The position numbers and the translations under genes are program-made. From positions 1 to 23,861 of the forward strand of contig URFQ01000038.1 in assembly GCA_900547195.1 (NCBI GenBank): a DNA stretch of 23,861 bases, given 5' to 3'. The notes under the pieces are model-generated. The model ran no database searches, was not told where the DNA came from, and worked only from the letters and a program-made list of their open reading frames with translations. This stretch comes from an uncultured Butyricicoccus sp. GTDB lineage: Bacteria; Bacillota; Clostridia; Oscillospirales; Butyricicoccaceae. Shown in pieces: positions 15,135 through 21,299 of this stretch; position 1 is the stretch's first letter; each line of letters starts with the position of its first letter.

Positions 15135-15163
15135 TTTACAAAAGAAAGGAAAGTGGGTAAAAT
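15135..15163 (+). promoter_or_regulatory. Sigma-A promoter for the pfkB-family gene
   Basis: -35 TTTACA (15135-15140), 17-base spacer, -10 TAAAAT (15158-15163); each has five of six consensus bases. Confidence 0.6.
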
Positions 15164-15204
15164 ATATTATAGATGAAGAGAGATGCACACAGGAGGTTTC
15201 CCGC

Positions 15205-16146
15205 ATGATTATCACCATTACCCTGAACCCTGCGCTCGACCGTACCATTCGGATCGACCGCCCTCTCGCCCCGATGAAGCTCAACCGCGCGGTCAGCACC
15301 ATGGTCGAACCAGGCGGTAAGGGCATCAATGTTTCGCGCGCTGTCAAAGCGCTCGGCGGCACAAGCGTTGCCCTTGGCTTCTGCGCCGGCTCCAATGGCC
15401 GCATTATGAAAGATGCGCTTACCGCGGCGGATATCCATCATGACTTTGTGGATGTCCCGGGCGAAACCCGTGTCAATGTGCAGGTCATTGACGCGTTTGG
15501 CGATCACACGGAGATCAATGAGCCGGGCTTTAAAATCAGCGACGGCGATTACTTACGCTTCCTTGAACGTGTGGAGCACTATCTCCAGCCTGAAAACATT
15601 TTTGTCATCACCGGTTCGGTGCCGCCGCAGTTCTCGCTGGAAAATTACATCAAACTCTGCAAGAAAATTAAGCGGGCTGGATGCCGCCTGATCATTGACG
15701 CGGATGGCGAGCGCCTGCTTGAGGCGCTCAAGCTGGAACCTGATTTTGTCAAGCCCAATATTTTTGAACTGGCGGATGCGACCGGCGACGATGCTTCTGC
15801 AGATCCTGAGGTTGTGATTCATAGTGCTCGCAAGCTGCTCGATATGGGTGCGCGTGCGGTTTGTGTCTCCATGTCGCAGGAGGGCGCGCTGTTTGTCTCG
15901 AGGGACGAACCCGAAGCGTTGTATGTCAACTGCAACCCGAAAGTTTTCGATTGCGGTGCGGTCGGCACCGGCGATGCGATGGTCGGCGCCATTGCGAACT
16001 CCATGAGCACCGGGCTGAGCTTCTGTGAACTGGCCAAGTACACCGTTGCGACCGGACGTGCCAGCGCCCGTTTGGCAGGCACTGAAATGGCGACCCTCAA
16101 GAAGGTCTTTGAAGTTTATGAGACCCTCCAGGTTTATACAGTCTAA
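15205..16146 (+). CDS. PfkB-family sugar-phosphate kinase (1-phosphofructokinase-like)
   Basis: ATP-dependent kinase of the FruK/LacC branch of the PfkB family, 313 aa; fructose-1-phosphate or tagatose-6-phosphate are the likely substrates. Family blocks: MIITITLNPALDRTI start, substrate and PfkB signature 1 GGKGINVSRA (37-46), VITGSVPP, VKPNIFELA (182-190), VSMSQEGALF, and the C-terminal anion-hole/catalytic motif GAVGTGDAMVGA with the catalytic Asp257 (GTGD instead of the commoner GAGD). AGGAGG at 15191-15196. It is alone with its own promoter; no PTS transporter or DeoR regulator neighbours it, so the sugar cannot be deduced from context. Confidence 0.85.
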   Translation: MIITITLNPALDRTIRIDRPLAPMKLNRAVSTMVEPGGKGINVSRAVKALGGTSVALGFCAGSNGRIMKDALTAADIHHDFVDVPGETRVNVQVIDAFGDHTEINEPGFKISDGDYLRFLERVEHYLQPENIFVITGSVPPQFSLENYIKLCKKIKRAGCRLIIDADGERLLEALKLEPDFVKPNIFELADATGDDASADPEVVIHSARKLLDMGARAVCVSMSQEGALFVSRDEPEALYVNCNPKVFDCGAVGTGDAMVGAIANSMSTGLSFCELAKYTVATGRASARLAGTEMATLKKVFEVYETLQVYTV

Positions 16147-16162
16147 GCAAAGAAAAGCTGAT

Positions 16163-16403
16163 CGCGCCGAAGAAGTTCTTCGCGCCGCAGCGCGCGTTCA
16201 ATATTTAAAAAAGTCACGACATGTGCGTGACTTTTTTGATGGCAAGAGTTTTGAAATGGCTTATTTATACCAGATCAACACGGCCTGCTTTTGGCACGCC
16301 ATTTTTAAAGATCCGGCACAGTGTGCGCCTTTTCAAAACTCCTTCGCCCAGAGCCATTCATGGTGGCGGGCGTACTTGTCAAAAAACTGTAGTTTCTGGC
16401 AAT
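16163..16403. repeat. Diverged second copy of the hairpin-rich intergenic element
   Basis: In inverted orientation it shares with the 6619-6833 element a 22-base segment (16174-16195 against 6798-6819, 21 of 22 identical), a 13-base loop core CGACATGTGCGTG (16217-16229 against 6740-6752, identical), and a weaker similarity at the far end (TGTCAAAAAACTGTAG near 16380). The order of the blocks is the same. It lacks the 9-pair hairpin of the first copy. Internally it has an 11-base inverted repeat, GAGTTTTGAAA (from about 16246) and TTTCAAAACTC (from about 16332). Boundaries are approximate. Confidence 0.5.
16207..16237. terminator. Bidirectional terminator after the pfkB-family gene
   Basis: Perfect 12-base stem AAAAAAGTCACG (16207-16218) / CGTGACTTTTTT (16226-16237), loop ACATGTG. 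A-run on one side and T-run on the other, so it could work on both strands. The loop core is shared with the hairpin at 6731-6763. Confidence 0.75.
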
Positions 16404-16405
16404 CT

Positions 16406-16434
16406 AAAGCCCCCGGCAAGGCCGGGGGCTTTTT
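16406..16434. terminator. Strong GC-rich terminator between converging genes
   Basis: Perfect 12-base stem AAAGCCCCCGGC (16406-16417) / GCCGGGGGCTTT (16421-16432), loop AAG, then TT. It stands 5 bases past the end of the minus-strand NifX-like gene and terminates either strand. Confidence 0.8.
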
Positions 16435-16439
16435 GCGCC

Positions 16440-16838
16440 TTAGTGATTTCCGCAGGTATGGCTTCCGCAGCCGCCGCTGCCGCAATTGCCTTGATGCTCA
16501 TGGCCATGATGATTGCACTGTACATCCGGATTGTAGGCGAGCGTACCTGCAAGATAAGCTGCAACTGCGTCGTCTGCACTGCCGGATACGCCGCCAAACA
16601 ATTCAATACCGGCTTCTTTCAGCGCCGTCTGCGCACCGCCGCCAATGCCGCCGCAGATCAGCACATCCACGCCCTGCCCGCTGAGCAGTGTTGCCAGCGC
16701 GCCGTGGCCGCTGCCGTTTGTGCCAATCACCTCGGACTTCACAATCGCGCCGTTTTCCACGTCGAACACCTTAAACTGCTCGCTGTGCCCAAAATGCTGG
16801 AACACCTGGCCATTTTCGTAAGTGACTGCTACCTTCAT
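16440..16838 (-). CDS. NifX/NifB-type dinitrogenase iron-molybdenum cofactor family protein with Cys/His-rich tail
   Basis: 132 aa. Residues 1 to about 100 form a Nif-X/Nif-B (DUF35/IssA-like superfamily) domain: MKVAVTYENGQVFQHFGHSE, then GVDVLICGGIGGGAQTALKE. Such proteins bind iron-sulfur or iron-molybdenum clusters; outside nitrogen fixers they are common in anaerobes and their role is unclear. The last 25 residues (108-132) carry 4 Cys and 6 His (CNHHGHEHQGNCGSGG and CGSHTCGNH), probably a metal-binding tail. I chose the start at 16838: GGAGG lies just before it, and the longer frame to 16928 adds no family sequence. It follows the DUF134 gene by 14 bases in one operon. No nif genes are present, so nitrogen fixation is not implied. 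Confidence 0.85.
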   Translation of the reverse strand: MKVAVTYENGQVFQHFGHSEQFKVFDVENGAIVKSEVIGTNGSGHGALATLLSGQGVDVLICGGIGGGAQTALKEAGIELFGGVSGSADDAVAAYLAGTLAYNPDVQCNHHGHEHQGNCGSGGCGSHTCGNH

Positions 16839-16852
16839 GAAAATTCCTCCGT

Positions 16853-17215
16853 TTACTTGGATCCGATGCCTTGGCAGCTGCGCCCGCAGCAACGGGGACA
16901 GCCGCAGCCGTGCTCCGGCCCTTCGCAAAGGACAAAGTCACCGCCCTCAATGCGCAGTTCCCTTCCTTCGACCAGACAGGCCGCCAGCTTGCGGCGGGCG
17001 GATGCATAAATCGCCTGCGCGGTTGTGCGTGCGACCGTCATGCTCTCAGCGCATTGCCCCTGACTGAGCCCTTCGAAATCAATTAGGCGAATGGCTTCGT
17101 ATTCATCGAGCGTCATCGTCACAATTTCGCGCGTGCGTCTGGTGTCCGGGAGGGGCAGCAGGCCGCGCTGCTGCGGCATGGCGCAAATGCGGCGGCGTTT
17201 GCAGGGACGGGGCAT
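16853..17215 (-). CDS. DUF134 family DNA-binding protein
   Basis: 120 aa. The family start MPRPCKRRRIC (arginine- and cysteine-rich) is followed by EIVTMTLDEYEAIRLIDFEG and a sigma-region-4-like helix-turn-helix at about residues 50-75 (LSQGQCAESMTVARTTAQAI). The C-terminus is cysteine-rich (Cys97, 104, 106, 109, 110, 114), which could bind a metal or iron-sulfur cluster. DUF134 genes commonly sit next to NifX/NifB-like genes; a regulatory role is inferred, not established. The start at 17215 has AGGAAG upstream; the ATG at 17248 lacks one and overlaps the palindrome 17236-17247. Two near-identical palindromes bracket its promoter, suggesting self-regulation. Confidence 0.85.
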   Translation of the reverse strand: MPRPCKRRRICAMPQQRGLLPLPDTRRTREIVTMTLDEYEAIRLIDFEGLSQGQCAESMTVARTTAQAIYASARRKLAACLVEGRELRIEGGDFVLCEGPEHGCGCPRCCGRSCQGIGSK

Positions 17216-17235
17216 GGGATCACTTCCTTGGTTTT

Positions 17236-17247
17236 TGGCATATGCCA
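17236..17247. promoter_or_regulatory. Operator-like palindrome O2
   Basis: Perfect 12-base palindrome TGGCATATGCCA in the DUF134 leader, about +6 to +17 relative to the predicted transcription start. Near-identical to 17276-17287, with centres exactly 40 bases apart. Confidence 0.65.
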
Positions 17248-17259
17248 TTTACTATTCTC

Positions 17260-17288
17260 AGTATAGCCTTATTATTGGCATATGTCAA
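17260..17288 (-). promoter_or_regulatory. Sigma-A promoter for the DUF134-NifX operon
   Basis: Minus strand: -35 TTGACA (17283-17288, perfect), 17-base spacer, -10 TATACT (17260-17265, five of six). The -35 overlaps the 3' end of the upstream phosphatidyltransferase gene: its TGA stop (17285-17287) lies inside the -35 box. Confidence 0.8.
17276..17287. promoter_or_regulatory. Operator-like palindrome O1 overlapping the -35
   Basis: TGGCATATGTCA (minus strand TGACATATGCCA), a palindrome with one mismatched pair, covering most of the -35 box. Matches O2 (17236-17247) at 11 of 12 positions. A repressor here would block RNA polymerase. Confidence 0.65.
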
Positions 17289-17848
17289 GAATTATTTAGT
17301 GTTTCCCAAAAACCGCGCACATCGCGATTCAGCGTATTTGAAGTACAGAGAATAAGCAGTTCTTCGGCGGCTGCGCAGCTTGCAATGATGCACAGGAAGC
17401 CGGCAGCGCGGTGATCTTCGTACAGCGTGGACATGAGCGGCAAGAGATACAACAGCACGCCGGTCAGCTTGTTCAGCCAGGTGTGCAGGATGACAAGTGT
17501 GTGGAATTTGACCGCGCCGACGAGAAGCGATATCAGACGTATTGCAAAGATCACGCAGACCCAAATGACGATGTGCTGCGAAATGCGGACGTGCAGCCAA
17601 AAGATGTACGCCATCGGAATAAAAACCGCCGCATCCGCGATCGTGTCTAGCAGTGCGCCGGCAGGACTTGCCGCCTTCCAACGGCGGGCCAGTGCGCCGT
17701 CCACCGCGTCGCTCACCCCACAGAACAGCCAGAGTCCCCAAAAGCATGATTCCCCGACCGCAGCACGGTTTTGATGAATGAGCATCAGCAGCGGCGCCGC
17801 GCACAGCATACGCACGATCGTAATCACATTCGGGATGTATTTTTTCAT
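17285..17848 (-). CDS. CDP-alcohol phosphatidyltransferase family membrane protein
   Basis: 187 aa integral membrane protein of the CDP-OH-P transferase family, which moves a phosphatidyl group from CDP-diacylglycerol to an alcohol (glycerol-3-phosphate in PgsA, serine in PssA, and others). The full catalytic motif is present: Asp47, Asp50-Gly51, Ala54-Arg55, Gly64, Asp68 and Asp72 in SDAVDGALARR followed by GALLDTIAD. About five to six hydrophobic segments follow. The acceptor alcohol cannot be read from the sequence; it is not an obvious housekeeping PgsA. The ATG at 17848 has AAGGAGG just upstream; the longer frame to 17998 overlaps ytaF. 20 bases follow the ytaF stop. Confidence 0.85.
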   Translation of the reverse strand: MKKYIPNVITIVRMLCAAPLLMLIHQNRAAVGESCFWGLWLFCGVSDAVDGALARRWKAASPAGALLDTIADAAVFIPMAYIFWLHVRISQHIVIWVCVIFAIRLISLLVGAVKFHTLVILHTWLNKLTGVLLYLLPLMSTLYEDHRAAGFLCIIASCAAAEELLILCTSNTLNRDVRGFWETLNNS

Positions 17849-17868
17849 TACGTCCTCCTTTTCAGGGG

Positions 17869-18489
17869 TTAGAGACGCAGCTTGCACAGCGCAACCATGA
17901 GCAGCAGCAGGCCGCTGACAAGGCTTGCCGATTGCCCGGCCGCATGCCCAAGCCTGCGTCCGAGCCGTTCGCCGCCTGCGGCGGCAATCAGTCCGCATGC
18001 GAACGACAGCATGAGCAGGGCGAACGCTTCCGCGGGCGCAGCCACAATCGACAGGCCGGTGAGCAGCGAGTCGAGCGACAGCGGCAGCGCAAGCAGCAGC
18101 GCCTCGGACGGCGACAGGGTGCCCGAACGGTCGGCGTCCGCCTGTGCAGTCTCAGCGTAGATCTGCAGCACGACACGCAGGCCGTGCAGCTGGAAGGTAA
18201 GGGGCGCCGCGTGCGCCGCCAGCCGCGCGCACAGGCGCTTGCAGCCTTCCTCAAACAGGCAAAGCAGCGCGATGACAAGCAGTGCGCCGCAGCTTATGTA
18301 ATGGAACAGCGCTGCGGGCAGCAGGGTTTGAAGCAGCCCGGAACAGACAAATGACAGGGCAAGGCATCCCGCGCCGACCCCGGCAATCACGCACCGGCTG
18401 CGCGGCTCCACCCGGATGCCCTGTGCGCCGAGCGCGAGGCAGGCGAGCAGCGCGTCAAGCGACATCAAAAAAACAAGCAGACAATCCAT
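17869..18489 (-). CDS. ytaF: YtaF/MntP-like sporulation-associated membrane protein
   Basis: 206 aa polytopic membrane protein of the YtaF family, distantly related to the manganese exporter MntP. Two internal halves each open with a similar motif, SLDALLA (10-16) and SLDSLLTG (138-145), with three hydrophobic segments per half. The linker holds a 12-residue EF-hand-type loop DADRSGTLSPSE (118-129) with acidic or oxygen ligands at positions 1, 3, 5 and 12, suggesting calcium or another divalent cation is bound. YtaF is named for its link to sporulation in Bacillus; its transport substrate is unknown. AGGAGG lies 9 bases before the ATG. Located 51 bases after the GH13 gene and 20 before the phosphatidyltransferase gene. 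Confidence 0.82.
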   Translation of the reverse strand: MDCLLVFLMSLDALLACLALGAQGIRVEPRSRCVIAGVGAGCLALSFVCSGLLQTLLPAALFHYISCGALLVIALLCLFEEGCKRLCARLAAHAAPLTFQLHGLRVVLQIYAETAQADADRSGTLSPSEALLLALPLSLDSLLTGLSIVAAPAEAFALLMLSFACGLIAAAGGERLGRRLGHAAGQSASLVSGLLLLMVALCKLRL

Positions 18490-18540
18490 AGACCATAGCC
18501 TCCTGGCTCAGCCTATGAACTGCCTGCCTGATTGGTTCGT

Positions 18541-19854
18541 TTACCGCTCCATCTTCCAGAATGCAATCGAATAGGGGGGCAGCTCGCTGCCGCCGCCGAA
18601 GTCATGCGGTTTCCCGGTGATGAGATCGGTTGCCATCCCGCAGCCCGCGTCGAAATGTGCGGTATAGGGTTCGCCGTCTGCGTTGATTGCAATCAGCACG
18701 CGCTCGCCTTCCGCCCTGCGCTCCCAGATGGCCTGCTTGTTGGTTAGCACCAAATGCTTAAAATCCCCATAGCACAGCGCCTTGCTTTCGCGGTGCGCCT
18801 TTGCCATGGACACAATGGCGTCGGTCAGGCCGTTCCATTCGGGTGCGTCGAAGCTGGGGCGCAGCACATCGTCGCTGCCCGGGGTCTTGACGCCTTCCGC
18901 ACCCCATTCGGAGCCATTATACAGGCAGGGGATACCAGGCATACCAAACATCATGCCATACAGCAGCGGCAAATGCTGCGGATTGGTCAAAATCGAAGCC
19001 GCGCGGGTTACGTCGTGGTTATCCACGAAACTGACCAGGTGCTTGCCCTTGTAAAGCGTCCAGTTTTCCGGGCCGAACTGCCGCATGAGCGAGTGGGTGA
19101 TCTCGAACAGGTTCATCGAGTTGAGGGAGGAGTACAGGCCTTTGTAGCACTCGTAGTTGGTGCAGGAATGCAGCATCTCGTCGTTGACGACCATGTTATA
19201 GTCGCCGCCCATGACCTCGCCGATGAGGACGAATTCCGGCTTGAGCGATTCGGTGAAGCGGCGCAGGGCTTTCATGAACTCACGGTCGAGCAGGTATGCG
19301 ACATCCAGACGCAGGCCGTCGATGTCGAACTCTTCGACCCAGCCGCGGATGCAGGAAAAGATGTGATCCACGACCGCGGGATTTCGGAGGTTGAGCTTGA
19401 CCAGTTCGTAATGCCCCTCCCAGCCCTCGTACCAGAAGCCATCATTGTAGTTTGAGTTGCCGTCAAAGGAGATGTGGAACCAGTCCTTATAGGCGGAGTC
19501 CCACTTTTTCTCCTGTACGTCGCGAAATGCCCAGAACCCGCGGCCGACGTGGTTGAATACGCCGTCAAGCACGACCCGGATGCCGTTTTCATGCAAATCC
19601 TTGCAGACAGCCGCGAAATCTTCGTTGGTGCCGAGCCTGCAGTCCACCTTGCGGAAATCGCGAGTGTCATAGCCGTGGCTGTCCGACTCAAAAATCGGGG
19701 AAAAATAAATGGCGTTCGCGCCAAGTTTCCGGATGTGCGGGATCCAGCCGGCAACCTTGCCGATCCGGCTGACCGTCATACCGTCGTTCGCGCGGGGCGC
19801 GCCGCAGAAACCAATCGGGTAGATCTGATAGAATACGCTTTCATAAGCCCACAT
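18541..19854 (-). CDS. GH13 alpha-amylase family glycoside hydrolase (cytoplasmic)
   Basis: 437 aa alpha-glucan hydrolase without a signal peptide, so probably acts on imported malto-oligosaccharides or stored glycogen. The four GH13 conserved regions are present: I, VVLDGVFNHVG; II, GLRLDVAY with nucleophile Asp184; III, IGEVMG with acid/base Glu213; IV, FVDNHD with Asp282. The catalytic barrel is followed by a short C-terminal beta domain; no N-terminal carbohydrate-binding domain is seen. The start at 19854 is chosen because AAGGAG is 8 bases upstream; the GTG at 19863 is too close. Exact specificity (amylase, neopullulanase or glucosidase-like) is not decidable by eye. Confidence 0.88.
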   Translation of the reverse strand: MWAYESVFYQIYPIGFCGAPRANDGMTVSRIGKVAGWIPHIRKLGANAIYFSPIFESDSHGYDTRDFRKVDCRLGTNEDFAAVCKDLHENGIRVVLDGVFNHVGRGFWAFRDVQEKKWDSAYKDWFHISFDGNSNYNDGFWYEGWEGHYELVKLNLRNPAVVDHIFSCIRGWVEEFDIDGLRLDVAYLLDREFMKALRRFTESLKPEFVLIGEVMGGDYNMVVNDEMLHSCTNYECYKGLYSSLNSMNLFEITHSLMRQFGPENWTLYKGKHLVSFVDNHDVTRAASILTNPQHLPLLYGMMFGMPGIPCLYNGSEWGAEGVKTPGSDDVLRPSFDAPEWNGLTDAIVSMAKAHRESKALCYGDFKHLVLTNKQAIWERRAEGERVLIAINADGEPYTAHFDAGCGMATDLITGKPHDFGGGSELPPYSIAFWKMER

Positions 19855-19922
19855 GGGAAGCACTCCTTTGCTGGCCGCGTTTGGGGCGGCGGAACCTGGA
19901 ATTTATTGAAACTGCTATATAC

Positions 19923-19951
19923 AGTATAGTCGCTTTCGTATAAAATAACAA
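19923..19951 (-). promoter_or_regulatory. Sigma-A promoter for the GH13 gene
   Basis: Minus strand: -35 TTGTTA (19946-19951), 17-base spacer, -10 TATACT (19923-19928). No carbon-catabolite (cre) site was convincingly recognised. Together with the rplS promoter and leader it accounts for much of the 300-base gap 19864-20167. Confidence 0.5.
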
Positions 19952-20040
19952 TAACAGAAGGGAAACAAATCTTCTATCCGGGCAAAGTGACAGTTTATGA
20001 CGGGATGTGAAAAAAGCATACCGCGGCGGGAAAATAATGC

Positions 20041-20069
20041 TTGCATTCAGCCGCAGATTATGATAGAAT
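20041..20069 (+). promoter_or_regulatory. Extended -10 promoter for rplS
   Basis: -35 TTGCAT (20041-20046), 17-base spacer, -10 TAGAAT (20064-20069) preceded by TGA (extended -10 TGn). Transcription would start near 20076, giving a leader of about 90 bases. Confidence 0.65.
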
Positions 20070-20083
20070 TAAAAACCGATAAC

Positions 20084-20160
20084 GGGCATTCCTCTGCTTA
20101 CCGGCCGGAAAAAGGCCTTAATCCAATGATAGGGCACGAATGTCTAGGATGAAAGGAAGA
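20084..20160 (+). ncRNA. Structured leader RNA of rplS (L19 leader candidate)
   Basis: Outer helix GGCATTC (20085-20091) pairs with GAATGTC (20138-20144) with one G-U pair, extendable by one more. An inner hairpin, GGCC (20103-20106) / GGCC (20114-20117), encloses a GGAAAAA loop. It ends next to the ribosome binding site (AAGGAAG). Firmicutes are known to carry L19 leader RNAs upstream of rplS that allow autoregulation; placement and shape fit, but I could not run a covariance search. Confidence 0.6.
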
Positions 20161-20167
20161 CTGAAAA

Positions 20168-20509
20168 ATGGATTTAGTCAAGGTTCTGTCTGAGCAGCAG
20201 CTCAAGAGCGACCTGCCCGAGCTCAAGATTGGCGATACCGTCAAGGTTCACGCCAAAATCAAGGAGGGCAACCGCGAGCGTATTCAGGTTTTTGAGGGCA
20301 TCATCATTGCCATGAAGCATGCGGGCATTAACAAGACCGTCACCGTTCGCCGCATTTCTTACGGCGTAGGCGTTGAGAAGACCTTCCCGGTACATTCTCC
20401 GAACATCGCAAAGTTCGAGATCGTCCGCAACGGTAAGGTTCGCCGTGCCAAGCTGTACTATCTGCGCGGCCGCGTGGGCAAGGCTGCAAAGGTTGCGGAG
20501 AAGGTCTAA
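20168..20509 (+). CDS. rplS: 50S ribosomal protein L19
   Basis: Large-subunit protein bL19, at the 30S-50S interface. 113 aa with the family blocks IGDTVKVHAKIKEGNRERIQ, FEGIIIAMKHAGINKTVTVR, FPVHSPNIAKFEIVRNGKVR and KLYYLRGRVGKAAKV. AAGGAAG precedes the ATG by about 10 bases. Unlike in most relatives it is not adjacent to trmD; it has its own promoter and structured leader, and a terminator directly after it, so it is likely a single-gene transcript. Confidence 0.98.
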   Translation: MDLVKVLSEQQLKSDLPELKIGDTVKVHAKIKEGNRERIQVFEGIIIAMKHAGINKTVTVRRISYGVGVEKTFPVHSPNIAKFEIVRNGKVRRAKLYYLRGRVGKAAKVAEKV

Positions 20510-20520
20510 AAGGGATTCAA

Positions 20521-20555
20521 AAAGAGGGGAGCTTCGGTTTCCCTCTTTCTCTTTT
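20521..20555 (+). terminator. Terminator after rplS
   Basis: Twelve-pair stem from AAAGAGGG (20521-20528) to CCCTCTTT (20541-20548), closed by a C-UUCG-G tetraloop (20532-20537) with two G-U pairs, then CTCTTTT. Confidence 0.75.
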
Positions 20556-20653
20556 ATCCGGAAAAATGCACGCGGCTTATGCACAGGAGCCTCCGTATGT
20601 GCACAATGCGGGGGTTTTCCTGAGAAACTGCACAGGAAACAGCCAAATTCCTG

Positions 20654-20682
20654 TTGATTCTATGCCGGATGGACGGTATAAT
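20654..20682 (+). promoter_or_regulatory. Sigma-A promoter for lepB-rbgA-rnhB-yraN
   Basis: -35 TTGATT (20654-20659), 17-base spacer, -10 TATAAT (20677-20682, perfect). The start would be near 20689, about 29 bases before the lepB ATG. Confidence 0.75.
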
Positions 20683-20717
20683 GAAATGTGCAATTCGCAA
20701 AATGGAGGAAAGACCTT

Positions 20718-21299
20718 ATGGAAGAACGCCCGGAGCCTTTTGAAGAGCGGAAGCAGGAAAAAAAGGGCCGCTTTCAGAGCAGTTTCTACGATTGGGGCGA
20801 GGCGCTGATCCTGTCCCTGATCTTTATTGTATTACTTTTTACCTTTGTCGTGCGCCTGATTGGCGTGGATGGCAGTTCCATGTTCCCGACCCTGCACGAC
20901 CGCGACGTGATGGTGGTCAGCGACCTCGGCTATACCCCGAAAAGGGGCGATATTGTGGTGCTTAACAAGGAGAGCTTCATGAATGGCCCGATCGTCAAGC
21001 GCGTCATCGCAACCGCGGGCGACCAGATTGACATTGATTTTGCGCTGGGCCGCGTGTACGTCAACGGCGAGGAGCTGGACGAACCCTACACCAATGAGTT
21101 TACGCTGCCAATGAACCAGGAGGACATGGCTTTTCCTCAGACGGTGCCCGAGGGCTGCCTGTTTGTGATGGGCGATAACCGCAACGGCTCGACCGACAGC
21201 CGCAATTCCAGTCTTGGCATGGTCGACGAGCGCTATGTGATCGGCCATGTGCTGGCCGTCGTCTGGCCGCCGGAAAACTTTGGAGGAAAAACTTCATGA
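20718..21299 (+). CDS. lepB: Type I signal peptidase
   Basis: Membrane-bound Ser/Lys peptidase that cleaves signal peptides of exported proteins. 193 aa: a charged cytoplasmic N-terminus (MEERPEPFEERKQEKK), one membrane helix at about 27-46, and an external catalytic domain. Box B DGSSMFPTL holds the nucleophile Ser54; box D VKRVIATAGD holds the general base Lys94; box E is FVMGDNRNGSTDSR. The ATG at 20718 follows GGAGGAA (20704-20710); the GTG at 20688 would sit at the transcription start. The stop shares ATGA with rbgA. Presence beside ribosome genes is typical for Clostridia. Confidence 0.95.
   Translation: MEERPEPFEERKQEKKGRFQSSFYDWGEALILSLIFIVLLFTFVVRLIGVDGSSMFPTLHDRDVMVVSDLGYTPKRGDIVVLNKESFMNGPIVKRVIATAGDQIDIDFALGRVYVNGEELDEPYTNEFTLPMNQEDMAFPQTVPEGCLFVMGDNRNGSTDSRNSSLGMVDERYVIGHVLAVVWPPENFGGKTS

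Noticed and set aside
16025..16684. 219-aa plus-strand frame running from pfkB through the terminators into the NifX-like gene
   Set aside because: Crosses two strong terminators and lies out of frame with and antisense to real genes; no ribosome binding site.
16440..17215. Nitrogen fixation locus
   Set aside because: Only a NifX-like domain and DUF134 are present; there is no nifHDK, nifE or nifN in the window. Such proteins are common in non-fixing anaerobes.
20577..20585. TTATGCACA, a match to the DnaA-box consensus, on a chromosome region carrying wal genes that lie near oriC in Bacillus
   Set aside because: A single box with only one further imperfect copy nearby; no dnaA, no AT-rich unwinding element and no box cluster. 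Chance match.
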